From Myxococcales bacterium (lineage in GTDB: Bacteria > Myxococcota_A > Polyangia > Fen-1088), in NCBI GenBank assembly GCA_003153015.1, contig PMBS01000287.1, positions 8,704-47,132 of the forward strand: a stretch of 38,429 nt of DNA. Reading direction: 5' to 3'. The position numbers and the translations under genes are program-made. This document shows, piece by piece, positions 8,677 through 16,555 of this stretch. Below the pieces are notes generated by a model. It saw nothing but the letters and a program-made list of their open reading frames with translations. It made no database searches and was not told where the DNA came from. The first letter of the stretch is position 1. Each line of letters starts with the position of its first letter.

Positions 8677-9636
8677 TCACTGAAAAACATAGCTGACGCC
8701 GATGGACCCTTGCACATCCCAGGATGGCAAGTTCGCTGTGGTCGCCGTGCCGGTTGTGACTGGATCGATCTGCACGCTCTGCTCGCGTAGCCACTTGACC
8801 GCGCGTAGGTCCACCCAAAGCCGGGTTCGGCCCCAAGGCATTCCCGCTCGGATACCAGCGTCAAGGCCCCAGGCCGGCGACCAGTCGGATTGGTTGGCCA
8901 CGTAGCCCCGGCCCCAGGCAAAGGTCAGCCCCGCCGCGCCCCCCAATTCCCCGTCGACAAAGAACCTTCGCGTGGCCCAACGGGCGTCGATCCCAACCCC
9001 GGCAGAAATGCGCATCCAGCGGGTTGTGCCACCCCCGATATTCACCTGTCGGGCCGCGGGGACCGTGAGGTCGACCCGCCAGCCCAAGCCGCTGCCGCGC
9101 CTCATCCGGCCGAATTCCACGCGAACGCCCGGCACAATGCCGCCGGCAATTGCCGCCAGCAGGCCAGCGCCCATTTCACTGTGGCGGGCGTCGGCTTCTG
9201 GAATCGCCTCCTCCGGCTTCTTCACTGTCGGCGGCTGCATGACAACCGCGGAGGGCTGAAGCACTGGCGTGCCCGCTGCCTCGATCGGGAGTTCTCCAGT
9301 CCAGGTGGTGATGACCAAAGCAACAGACGTGGCCCGGGCCGCGCAGTCGGGACCCACGGTGAGCTGCCTCGAATTCGTCTTCTGTGATCCGATCTCGACA
9401 ACCAGCATCTGTGAAGTAGCGCGGATCGCCACCGACAGGGCAGGCCATTGTCCGACCGGTCGAAGATCAACCAGCGCTTCGCGGACCGCCTCGGCCGACG
9501 GGCAGTCGGAGTCGCTGACGATCACAAGCGTACCGTCTGCGGAAGGGACGTCCGGGCCAGCTTCGGCTGTCCGGGCGACGAGCATCGCAGCCAGCAGGGC
9601 TGACAGGACCAGCGGCCGCACCCGTGGCGCAGGCAT
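8677..9636 (-). CDS. Predicted outer-membrane protein of an ECF sigma module (copy 2)
   Basis: A 319-residue protein. ATG 9636 is chosen: it lies two bases after the TPR-gene stop and gives a signal peptide (MPAPRVRPLVLSALLAAML, cut near TAEA). A periplasmic domain with DCPSAEAVREAL and a second cysteine (GPDCAARAT) comes first, then a linker and a beta-barrel-like region with amphipathic strands ending GSIGVSYVFQ, a good outer-membrane C-terminal strand with a near-terminal aromatic residue. It corresponds in layout to the protein at 1885-2865 but keeps its barrel end. Last gene of the sigma/TPR/OMP operon; likely envelope sensor or regulon member (inference). Confidence 0.78.
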   Translation of the reverse strand: MPAPRVRPLVLSALLAAMLVARTAEAGPDVPSADGTLVIVSDSDCPSAEAVREALVDLRPVGQWPALSVAIRATSQMLVVEIGSQKTNSRQLTVGPDCAARATSVALVITTWTGELPIEAAGTPVLQPSAVVMQPPTVKKPEEAIPEADARHSEMGAGLLAAIAGGIVPGVRVEFGRMRRGSGLGWRVDLTVPAARQVNIGGGTTRWMRISAGVGIDARWATRRFFVDGELGGAAGLTFAWGRGYVANQSDWSPAWGLDAGIRAGMPWGRTRLWVDLRAVKWLREQSVQIDPVTTGTATTANLPSWDVQGSIGVSYVFQ

Positions 9637-9638
9637 GG

Positions 9639-10919
9639 TCAACGGTGCTCGCCGAGCAAGCGCGTCGCTTCGGAGGCGAAACGTCCGCGAGGAAAGCGGC
9701 TGAGACATTCCTGCAGATCCGCGCGCGCGCCGGCGTCGTCGCCCAGGCGGCTGCGGGTCAGGGCTCGGCCCCACAGCGCGCGTTCGAAGCGGTCGCGCGA
9801 TTTCATCGTCGCGCCGATCTCGGCCTGTTGGCCGCGCAAGACGACGTCGAAATCTCCCAGGGCTTCCCGCCAGCGGCCAACGGCGGCGCGCAACTCTCCC
9901 CGCAGAAGGTAGCGCTCGTCGCTGTTGGGCATCTGACCGAGCGACAGCCGATCCAGCTCGGCGAGCGCATCGCCCTTGCGCCCGATCTGCAAGAGCGCCT
10001 CCGCGCGCAGCATGGCTGCCTCGGGAGCGAGTCCACCGCTCGGGAAGCGCACCCGGTAGTCGTCGAGTGCCGCCAAAGCAGACACGGGATCATGCGCCGT
10101 CCGTAGCCTTCGCAGCGCGGTCTTCAACAGGGCATGTTCGTCAGGAAGTGGCGCCACGCGGGAAGCAGGTGATGGCGGGCGCAGCAACGGGCTCGCCGAC
10201 GAACCCGGCTGAGTCGGCAAGGCCGGTCTGCTCTCAGGAGGAGTATTCGGCTCGCGAGCTGGCACGATGGGCGAATCCCTCAGCGCAATTCGCCCCGCCG
10301 GAATCTGAGAGGGCTCCAGCGTTGGCAGGGCGGGCGGTGGCGGCGACAGAGATGGTGGCTCCGCCGGCCGAGCCTGTGTCCTTTGCACGACCGTCGACGG
10401 ACCACCCCTTTCAAAGTTATGGCGCCGATCCGTTTCCGCAACCCTCTCCCCGACGGGAAGAGGGCCGGGTGAGGGGGCCACCACTGGCTTCGTTTCCGGT
10501 AGCGCTGCCGGGGCTGGAAGAGCAGATGGCTCGGTTGCCACGAGTGGCTCGTCTGCGGGTGGCGAAGGGATCGCCGGCGCGGGCGCACGGCGGTGGGCGT
10601 GGCGGGCCGCCTGTGATGGCGGGGAAATCTCCACCGGTTGCTGCGGCGCCGGGCGTGGTCGCGAGCGGAGAAGCGGCCCCGCAACCGCGCCGACCACGCC
10701 GCCGATCAGAAAAACCAGCGCACCCACCAGTGCCAGCCGCAGCCCACGACGATTCCACTCTGTCCGCCGGCGCAAGGTGTTTTGGATCCGCCATTTGACC
10801 AGCGGCAGAGGCTCGTCGGGCGCCTGCCTGGCGCTCTGGATCAAGAGCGCCACCTTCGTCGGGTCATTTTCCGGCGATAGGTCGGCCAAACGAGTCGGTT
10901 CCCGAAGCCCTGGCCTCAT
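9639..10919 (-). CDS. Membrane TPR protein, probable anti-sigma factor (copy 2)
   Basis: A 426-residue protein. ATG 10919 is chosen because it overlaps the sigma-factor stop (ATGA), exactly as in copy 1; the longer reading frame to 10982 overlaps the sigma gene. A cytoplasmic tail of about 65 residues (SPENDPTKVALLIQSARQAP) precedes one transmembrane helix (LALVGALVFLIGGVVGAVAG), a very Pro-rich periplasmic spacer of about 190 residues, and TPR-like repeats (about 265-425: TALRRLRTAHDPVSALAALD, VRFPSGGLAPEA, LSRFPRGRFASEA). The repeats align with copy 1. The long Pro-rich spacer could span the periplasm towards the partner outer-membrane protein (inference). Confidence 0.8.
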   Translation of the reverse strand: MRPGLREPTRLADLSPENDPTKVALLIQSARQAPDEPLPLVKWRIQNTLRRRTEWNRRGLRLALVGALVFLIGGVVGAVAGPLLRSRPRPAPQQPVEISPPSQAARHAHRRAPAPAIPSPPADEPLVATEPSALPAPAALPETKPVVAPSPGPLPVGERVAETDRRHNFERGGPSTVVQRTQARPAEPPSLSPPPPALPTLEPSQIPAGRIALRDSPIVPAREPNTPPESRPALPTQPGSSASPLLRPPSPASRVAPLPDEHALLKTALRRLRTAHDPVSALAALDDYRVRFPSGGLAPEAAMLRAEALLQIGRKGDALAELDRLSLGQMPNSDERYLLRGELRAAVGRWREALGDFDVVLRGQQAEIGATMKSRDRFERALWGRALTRSRLGDDAGARADLQECLSRFPRGRFASEATRLLGEHR

Positions 10920-11479
10920 GGTTCTTCTTCCTTGCTCAAGAGGTCGAGAAGCTTGGCCCGTCCCCGGTGCAAGCGAACCCAAACCGTCGCAAGACTGATG
11001 CCGCTCAGCTCAGCCACCTCTTCACCCGAGAGCCCTTCAATTTCGTAGAGAATGAGGGGGGTTCGGTAGGAATCGGAGAGCTGATCGAGTGCATGGTAGA
11101 GCCGGACGTGGCGTTCCCGTCGTTCGATTTCCTCCTGCGGCGTGGACGGTGTCGGAGCCAGAGACACGAGTGCGTCCTGGTGTCTGCTGAAAAGCAACCG
11201 CCGGATGAACCCGCGGCGCATCCGGCTGCGAACCACATGGTGGGTGATGCGGAACAACCAGGTCTTCACGCTCGCATCGCCTCGGTACGAGAACCGCCGG
11301 CGCAGGGCGATGACGAAAACGTCGTGCACCAGATCCTCGAGATCGGCGCGCGGCCCAGCCAGGCGCCGGGTCCAACGTTTCACGTCGGAGGCATGCTGCT
11401 CGTACAACCCATCAAGGGGCTCTGGCCGATTGCTGGCCCTTTCGGGAGAGGATATCGATTTCACGACGTGCAGGCGCAT
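10916..11479 (-). CDS. ECF-type RNA polymerase sigma factor (copy 2)
   Basis: A 187-residue protein. ATG 11479 has a GGAG six bases upstream. Region 2 is at about 22-90 (LYEQHASDVKRWTRRL, DLEDLVHDVFVIAL, TWLFRITHHVVRSRMRR). Region 4 is at about 128-182 (ALDQLSDSYRTPLILYEI, EGLSGEEVAELSGISLATVW, RLHRGRAKLLDLL). It binds core RNA polymerase and redirects it to module promoters. Its stop overlaps the start of the TPR protein (ATGA). Its region 4 and operon position match copy 1 at 2899-3513. Confidence 0.94.
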   Translation of the reverse strand: MRLHVVKSISSPERASNRPEPLDGLYEQHASDVKRWTRRLAGPRADLEDLVHDVFVIALRRRFSYRGDASVKTWLFRITHHVVRSRMRRGFIRRLLFSRHQDALVSLAPTPSTPQEEIERRERHVRLYHALDQLSDSYRTPLILYEIEGLSGEEVAELSGISLATVWVRLHRGRAKLLDLLSKEEEP

Positions 11480-11613
11480 TCTGCTCCGTGATGCCCTTCC
11501 TATCGCCCGAGAGTCGAAGACCTTACCAATTTCACGTCGATTGTGCGACCGCGCAGCTAGGGGCTCGCGTCAGATACGCTCCCACGTCCCGATTCGTCGA
11601 AGCCGTCGCCGCG

Positions 11614-12525
11614 CTAAGGCGGATCGCCCACATCGAGCGCGGCCACCAGAGCCGCGAGATTCTTCGCCCGGACGTCCAGCGCCACGCCACTGTCATCCCA
11701 GGAGTGGTAGTCCATGCAAGTTACCCCCGCGGCGCTAAGCTTCTGTGCGGTCGCGCGCACGTCGTACTCGATTCCCCCGAGAGTGACGGTCCCCGGTACA
11801 CTGTCGTGGATGACGACCGGTGCGTCTCCTTCCACCTCTACCGACGAGTAGGTAACGCTCGCTCCTGGCGTGCAGCCAGAAGGATTCACATTTGCAGCGG
11901 TGCAATCGGGTGTCACAGCGCCGATCCGGACCGGCGACGCGGCTGCATTGAAGTCGTTTCTGGCCGCGCCGAAAAGCAAGTCTCCACCCTGACGATTCCG
12001 CACGGAGATCGACCACGGCGCGATTCCGTACATGAGCACGTCGGTTTCTTGCTTGCCCGCCGGGTCCTTGGAAAGCCAGAGCTTCGCACCGGGCGGCAGG
12101 AGGGGCATCGGATCGAGCCCGATGATCGACGCGTGCATGGCCTGGTTGCTGGCGGGCAGACCGCCGTCCGGCCCGGTGCCACCCGTGCCGCCGGTTGCAC
12201 CGGTGAGGACGAAATAGAGAAGGAGCTCGTCGTTCGTGCTCCCCTCGACGATCGCAGGACCGTCGTAGGGACTGCCGCCGGCGGACCCAATCGTGTATAC
12301 CGCCAGGCTGGGACCGAACCGGTCGTGAGTTCCGCAGGCATTCGCGCCGGAGGTTCCGCCGGTTCCGCCGACTGCGGCGCTGCCCCCAGTGCCAAGCCCA
12401 CCTGTGCTGCCGCCCTGGCCAGCGTCGCTCAGGTCTTCCAGGCCATTGTTCAATTCGCCTTGGCAAGCGGCGACGGCAAGACCAAATAGCAGCGAGATGA
12501 CAACCGACGTTCTTCGAGTTTTCAT
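11614..12525 (-). CDS. Gly-linker lipoprotein B (shared N-terminus family)
   Basis: A 303-residue protein. ATG 12525 has GAGG about six bases upstream. The N-terminus (MKTRRTSVVISLLFGL, lipobox VAAC, then GGSTGGLGTGG linker) is close to that of lipoprotein A at 7620-8630, including the DNA around the start. The remainder differs: a secreted domain of about 240 residues with Cys pairs, TNDELLLYFVLTGATG, MHASIIGLDPMPLLPPGAKL and VVIHDSVPGTVTLGG. It looks like a beta-rich carbohydrate or ligand-binding domain, but I do not recognise the family. It lies 134 bp upstream of the sigma factor of module copy 2, on the same strand. Confidence 0.78.
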   Translation of the reverse strand: MKTRRTSVVISLLFGLAVAACQGELNNGLEDLSDAGQGGSTGGLGTGGSAAVGGTGGTSGANACGTHDRFGPSLAVYTIGSAGGSPYDGPAIVEGSTNDELLLYFVLTGATGGTGGTGPDGGLPASNQAMHASIIGLDPMPLLPPGAKLWLSKDPAGKQETDVLMYGIAPWSISVRNRQGGDLLFGAARNDFNAAASPVRIGAVTPDCTAANVNPSGCTPGASVTYSSVEVEGDAPVVIHDSVPGTVTLGGIEYDVRATAQKLSAAGVTCMDYHSWDDSGVALDVRAKNLAALVAALDVGDPP

Positions 12526-12544
12526 GCCTAACCTCATGTCCTGG

Positions 12545-15064
12545 CTACGGGCCGATGAGAGGAACGGTTTGAAGAACGCCGCTCATGTTGGAAAGCGCAG
12601 CGACACGCAGTTGGGCGTCGCTGAAACCATAGACCCAGTCGTCCATGAAGATGCTGCGTTTGACCAGTGACTTGGAATCGGTCCACCACTCGTCACAGTT
12701 GGCGGTCGCGCTGACCGTGGATGGATCTAGGAAAGGCAGGCGGCCGTGCTCACTGATGCCGGTGTCGAGCGAAACATCAAAGACCATGAGACCGGCAAAG
12801 GTCAGGTTCTGGGCATAGACGCCGTTGCCGCCGCCTTCGCACACCGTGATGGGCAGGGCCAACATCTTCTTGGGCGCAAAGTAGTTGAACGCCAGGTGAT
12901 TGGTGAGGGCCTCGGAATTCGACCCACGGGTGCCAATCACGGTCTTCCACTCCAGCTTGGGATTTGCCAGGTCGGTCACGTCGAAGATTTGGATCTGGAT
13001 GCCATTGAAGAAAGCGAAGGTAACCTGATCGTCGGCGGTGAACCCGATGGCGAGCAGATGGCTGGCATCCAGGCGTTGCATATAGGTCGAGAAGCCCGGA
13101 ATCTGAAGCTCGCCCAGCAGTTTGGGCTGCGCAGGATCGGTCAAGTCGAAGACGAAAAGCGGGTCTGTCTTCTTGAAGGTGACCACGAATCCACGGTCGC
13201 CGTCGAAACGCACCGAGCGTATGTCCTCTTGCGGGGCGATGCCCCCGATCTGTCCTAGCTGGGCGAACTTGCCGCTCTGTTCGCCGAACGTCGTGAGATA
13301 GCTCGCCACCGAGGGGTCAGGAACCCAACCCTTGGTCGAGGCTACGCGCAGAACGCCGTTGTCTTCGTCCATGGCGAATTGGTTGAGGATGTGGCCCGGC
13401 AAGGTGACACTACCGATGTAGCTCGTGTCGGTGCCATTGAGGGCGAACTTATGGACGAAGGAATCCGTGGGCTGGTAGTAGGAGTAGTAGCTCCCGCTGG
13501 TGTAGTCCTGTTCGTAGGTTCGGTCGACTGCCATGTAGAGCGCGGTCGGCGAGGAATACACATAGCCAGGGCTAGAACCCAGGATAGTTCGGGTCGGGCT
13601 TTCCAGTTGGTTGAGGTCAAAGGCGTTGAGTGAAACGAAACTTGCGCCTTGTGCATTCTGCGCCACCAGGGCGTGCTCACAATTCGAGCTGAGCGTGGCG
13701 GTTCCGCCGGGTTTGGTGGTGCTCGACCAGGGCAGGAAGTACGCATCGCTGGTGTTGTCGATCTTGGTGTTGTTGTCGATCACCCGCTGGTTGAACTTGG
13801 TTTGCAGGTCGTCGTAGCTGGTGGCTTGCAGGGTGTAATCGAGGCCTGGGATCTGCGTGGCACCGGTGTCATGGACCAAGGTGTACACGACGAACCCGAT
13901 CCGGCGCGAGTCGACGTAGCCGCCCGACATCTCGTAGCGCACCAGTTCGACTGGAGTTGCCAGATTGGTTACGTCGAACACGACGATCAGGGTGTGCCCG
14001 CCCTCACTGGAGAAGCGACAGTTGTAGCCATAGGTGCAGCCCTGGTCCGAGGGATTGGAACTGCCGGCGCCGCCGCTGCTGCCGGTGGACTGCACCCGCG
14101 TGTAGACCACCAGCCGGTTGTCGAGCAAGTACATCCTACGCGGCTCACCCGTCAGGGTTAGGTGCGCGATCTCGTGGGTCTCGGCGGCGGGCCAGGCGTC
14201 GATGATGTGCAGCCCGTCGGCGCTCAGCACGAAGATGGTGTTGCTGTCGTTCTTGATGTAGTCGGCTTCGTCCACGCTCGCCACCTGGGTGTTGGTGGTC
14301 GAATAGTCGGTGGCGCCGGAGGTGCCTCCTGCTCCACTGCCCCCACTACTGCAATTCCCACCCATTGCGCTGGATCCGCCCCAGGAAGACACTCCCCCGT
14401 CCGCAGCCCCGTATCGGGAGGTGCAATTGTAAATGCTCACCTCCAGCCCATTGCTGTCGAGGCAGTGTGTTTCAGTCTTTCCCGTGCAGTTCGTCTTGAT
14501 GAGATTGGCGCGTGTATTCTCTAGTGCGGTAAGACTCTGCGACTTGAGTAGCGGCCTGCGGAGGTTTGCCAGCGAGGCGCAGTCCGTGGCGCTGAGCGAT
14601 GGGTCTGTGGGTAGCGCGCTGGGGCTCGGGGAAGGAGTACTGAAGGGAAGAGACGTGTTCGAGGGACACGACCAGGCGGGCGGGTAGGTGATGGTGACCA
14701 GGTTGTAGCCGTTCTGTGGGGATACGCTCACCACCACGCCATCCGTGGAGGTGGAGGTGGATGTGATGGTGATCGTCTTTGGAACGGTTTGCGTCGCCAC
14801 ACCCGTGGTGGTGGAAGTCTGCCCCGCCGTTGTCGTGCGGATCCCGGTCGTTGTAGCGGTCGCGGTAGCGATAGCGGTAACTGTGACGCTGATCGTGCCG
14901 GGCGGCGAAAGATCGGTACTGGCATCGATCCCGGCGGAAGTGTCGGGCGGCCGAGCCCCCGGCGAGTTGCCCACTCCCGCGTCGTCCGTGCAGGCTGGAC
15001 CAAGCGCAGTGAAGAAAACCACGACACCAATCGACAGAGCCTGATTCGTTGCGTTCTTGGTCAT
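12545..15064 (-). CDS. Secreted beta-propeller domain protein
   Basis: About 839 residues. ATG 15064 is chosen for its spacing of eight bases from GGAGG; another ATG lies two codons upstream at 15070, and the frame is open to 15238. A signal sequence ends near ALGPAC (weak lipobox). A Thr/Ser/Val-rich linker follows (ISVTVTAIATATATTTG...), then a long domain starting TTNTQVASVDEADYIKND with DSNTIFVLSADGLHIID, TLTGEPRRMYLLDNRLVVY, LVRYEMSGGYVDSRRIG, YSSPTALYMAVDR, SVRFDGDRGFVVTFKKTDP and LFVFDLTDPAQPKLLGEL. That order matches the C-terminal beta-propeller family (Pfam Beta_propel, COG4880). Likely an exported structural or adhesion protein; function unknown. The last residues end 19 bases before lipoprotein B begins. 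Confidence 0.88.
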   Translation of the reverse strand: MTKNATNQALSIGVVVFFTALGPACTDDAGVGNSPGARPPDTSAGIDASTDLSPPGTISVTVTAIATATATTTGIRTTTAGQTSTTTGVATQTVPKTITITSTSTSTDGVVVSVSPQNGYNLVTITYPPAWSCPSNTSLPFSTPSPSPSALPTDPSLSATDCASLANLRRPLLKSQSLTALENTRANLIKTNCTGKTETHCLDSNGLEVSIYNCTSRYGAADGGVSSWGGSSAMGGNCSSGGSGAGGTSGATDYSTTNTQVASVDEADYIKNDSNTIFVLSADGLHIIDAWPAAETHEIAHLTLTGEPRRMYLLDNRLVVYTRVQSTGSSGGAGSSNPSDQGCTYGYNCRFSSEGGHTLIVVFDVTNLATPVELVRYEMSGGYVDSRRIGFVVYTLVHDTGATQIPGLDYTLQATSYDDLQTKFNQRVIDNNTKIDNTSDAYFLPWSSTTKPGGTATLSSNCEHALVAQNAQGASFVSLNAFDLNQLESPTRTILGSSPGYVYSSPTALYMAVDRTYEQDYTSGSYYSYYQPTDSFVHKFALNGTDTSYIGSVTLPGHILNQFAMDEDNGVLRVASTKGWVPDPSVASYLTTFGEQSGKFAQLGQIGGIAPQEDIRSVRFDGDRGFVVTFKKTDPLFVFDLTDPAQPKLLGELQIPGFSTYMQRLDASHLLAIGFTADDQVTFAFFNGIQIQIFDVTDLANPKLEWKTVIGTRGSNSEALTNHLAFNYFAPKKMLALPITVCEGGGNGVYAQNLTFAGLMVFDVSLDTGISEHGRLPFLDPSTVSATANCDEWWTDSKSLVKRSIFMDDWVYGFSDAQLRVAALSNMSGVLQTVPLIGP

Positions 15065-15288
15065 GGTCATTCCCTCCGGCCGCCCAATCAATGCATCTGG
15101 TGTGCCCACCGGACTTGTGCAAATACAGATACTTGCGAACGTGAAATCGGCATTCCGTGCCGGGAGTCCGCCAAGGCACGGCACGGACGTCGTGGTCCCG
15201 TCGCGCCCTCCCGGGCACGGGCAAAGGCCGATCTCCACCTAGCGCTTGGGCGGAAGACCTGGGGGAACCTGGTGGCGGTGCACGGCGG

Positions 15289-15705
15289 TCAAGTGAGCAG
15301 CAGGTTTCGGAATGGCCGTCGGTTCTTCCAGCGGTAGGTGTGGAAGTCGCGCTGGTCGGTCGAAAGAATCCGGCCGCTTCCCATCTCCTCTGCCAACACC
15401 ACCAGCGACGCGTCTGCCAGGTCCATGGGCAAGTCCGCATGGTGCTGCATCAGCTCCTCGATGCGCGGTAGGTGCCCATCGCCGAGCTGAAACACAGTGC
15501 AGGCACCGTTGCGAACCCCGCGCAGGAATGCCAACTGCGCAGGCACTCCCAGCCGACTGAGCAACAGATGACATGTCTCGGTCAGAACCGGCCAGGTGGT
15601 GACCAGTCCCTCGCGCAGGCCGGCCATTGCCGAAAGCGCCGCCTGATGATGTCGATCGGCGCGGTTCGCCAGCGCCAGCCAGAGACCCGTATCGGCGATG
15701 ATCAT
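15289..15705 (-). CDS. PIN-domain ribonuclease toxin (VapC-like)
   Basis: A 138-residue PIN-fold protein. Acidic metal-binding residues are visible in the family positions: D5 (MIIADTGLWLAL), E43 (VLTETCHLL), D98 (LADASLVVLAEEMG) and D117 (ILSTDQRDF). These support Mg2+/Mn2+-dependent RNA cleavage. Length is normal for VapC. The start overlaps the stop of the upstream ribbon-helix-helix gene by ATGA, the standard antitoxin-then-toxin order. Target RNA cannot be inferred. Confidence 0.92.
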   Translation of the reverse strand: MIIADTGLWLALANRADRHHQAALSAMAGLREGLVTTWPVLTETCHLLLSRLGVPAQLAFLRGVRNGACTVFQLGDGHLPRIEELMQHHADLPMDLADASLVVLAEEMGSGRILSTDQRDFHTYRWKNRRPFRNLLLT

Positions 15706-16007
15706 GCCTTGCGGCCCAGAGAGCGCGTCAGGTCCTTCTTGTAGCCAGAAGACAGGTCTTCCGGCCCGTCCGCGCAGCCGACAAAACCGGCCGATTTTAG
15801 GATAGAGAGCGGCTCACCGCCTTCGCTCAGCTCCTCATCGCAATAGCGCGTGAGCGACTCCTGCACGACCTGCGAGAGGCTTCGGCGGGTGCGTTTTTGC
15901 ACCAGACCGACCTTGCGGGCCAGCGCTTCGTCCAGCCTCGCATTGATCCGGCATTCGCTGCCCATGTAGCTGTCATACACGATGTCTGACAAATCCGGTG
16001 CGGTCAA
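15702..16007 (-). CDS. Ribbon-helix-helix antitoxin (VapB-like)
   Basis: 101 residues from TTG 16007, with an AAGAAGG-like site upstream; ATG 15965 (MGSECRINARL) is an alternative giving 87 residues. The RHH fold is visible: a beta strand (SECRINARLDEALARK) then helices (TRRSLSQVVQESLTRYCDEEL). The C-terminal tail (ILKSAGFVGCADGPEDLSSGYKKDL) should wrap the toxin. It overlaps the PIN toxin start by ATGA. It is expected to neutralise the toxin and repress its own promoter. Confidence 0.85.
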   Translation of the reverse strand: MTAPDLSDIVYDSYMGSECRINARLDEALARKVGLVQKRTRRSLSQVVQESLTRYCDEELSEGGEPLSILKSAGFVGCADGPEDLSSGYKKDLTRSLGRKA

Positions 16008-16070
16008 GGCCCTTCTTCGTCTGATGCCGTGGGCGAGGCACAGCCCTGTCCGCGTGGCGCGCTCTGCGCC

Positions 16071-16415
16071 CTATTGGAGGCTCGCCAGCACCCGTTTGAT
16101 GACCTCACGTTCCCGCGGCGAAGCCTTGTTCCACATTCTGTCCAAGAGCCGGTGCATGGTCGCGGGCGCAGCGGGTGCTTCGCCTTTCTCCGGGGATAGT
16201 TTCTCCGCAATGTCCGTCCAGACCCAATCGAGCGCGGCAAGCAGCCGACCAAGGGTTTCCACGCTGACCGCAGAACGTCCGGCTTCCAACGACCGGAGAT
16301 ACCGCGGGCTCATCTCGCACTGGGCAGCCGCTGCCTCCTGAGACAGGTGCAGCTCCTCCCTACGGGTGCGGAGAATGCTTGCGAGTTGACGGCGGAATGG
16401 CGCGGCTGCTCCCAT
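16071..16415 (-). CDS. XRE-family helix-turn-helix transcriptional regulator
   Basis: A 114-residue protein. A Cro/CI-type HTH lies at about 8-65 (FRRQLASILRTRREELHLSQ, EAAAAQCEMSPRYLRSLEAG, SAVSVETLGRLLAALDW). A short C-terminal region ends MHRLLDRMWNKASPREREVIK. No enzymatic or peptidase domain. It is 63 bp upstream of the antitoxin on the same strand and divergent from the FadL-type gene. The gap upstream holds three phased 11-bp repeats containing a perfect palindrome, a likely binding site for this protein. Confidence 0.88.
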   Translation of the reverse strand: MGAAAPFRRQLASILRTRREELHLSQEAAAAQCEMSPRYLRSLEAGRSAVSVETLGRLLAALDWVWTDIAEKLSPEKGEAPAAPATMHRLLDRMWNKASPREREVIKRVLASLQ

Positions 16416-16464
16416 GAGCGGTGGTCTAAGAATCGCCGTCTCTGGTGAATTGCGCGAGGCACTA

Positions 16465-16498
16465 AAGAGCCTCTTGTGAGGCTCTTACGAGCCTGTTA
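16465..16498. promoter_or_regulatory. Candidate operator: 9-bp palindrome plus three 11-bp repeats
   Basis: A perfect inverted repeat AAGAGCCTC-TTGT-GAGGCTCTT lies at 16465-16486. Read as direct units it is agagcctcttg, tgaggctctta, cgagcctgtta (16466-16476, 16477-16487, 16488-16498), one DNA turn apart. It sits in the 140-bp divergent gap between the XRE gene and the FadL-type gene, so the regulator could control either or both (inference). Confidence 0.65.
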
Positions 16499-16555
16499 CC
16501 ATCTCAAGAGTAGAAGCGGAGCGTTTCGGTAGGCGCGCGCAACGAAAGGTGTGCC

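Noticed and set aside
10067-10798. Plus-strand ORF opposite the TPR protein
   Set aside because: Lies opposite the Pro-rich spacer; composition is a shadow of it and no ribosome site is seen.
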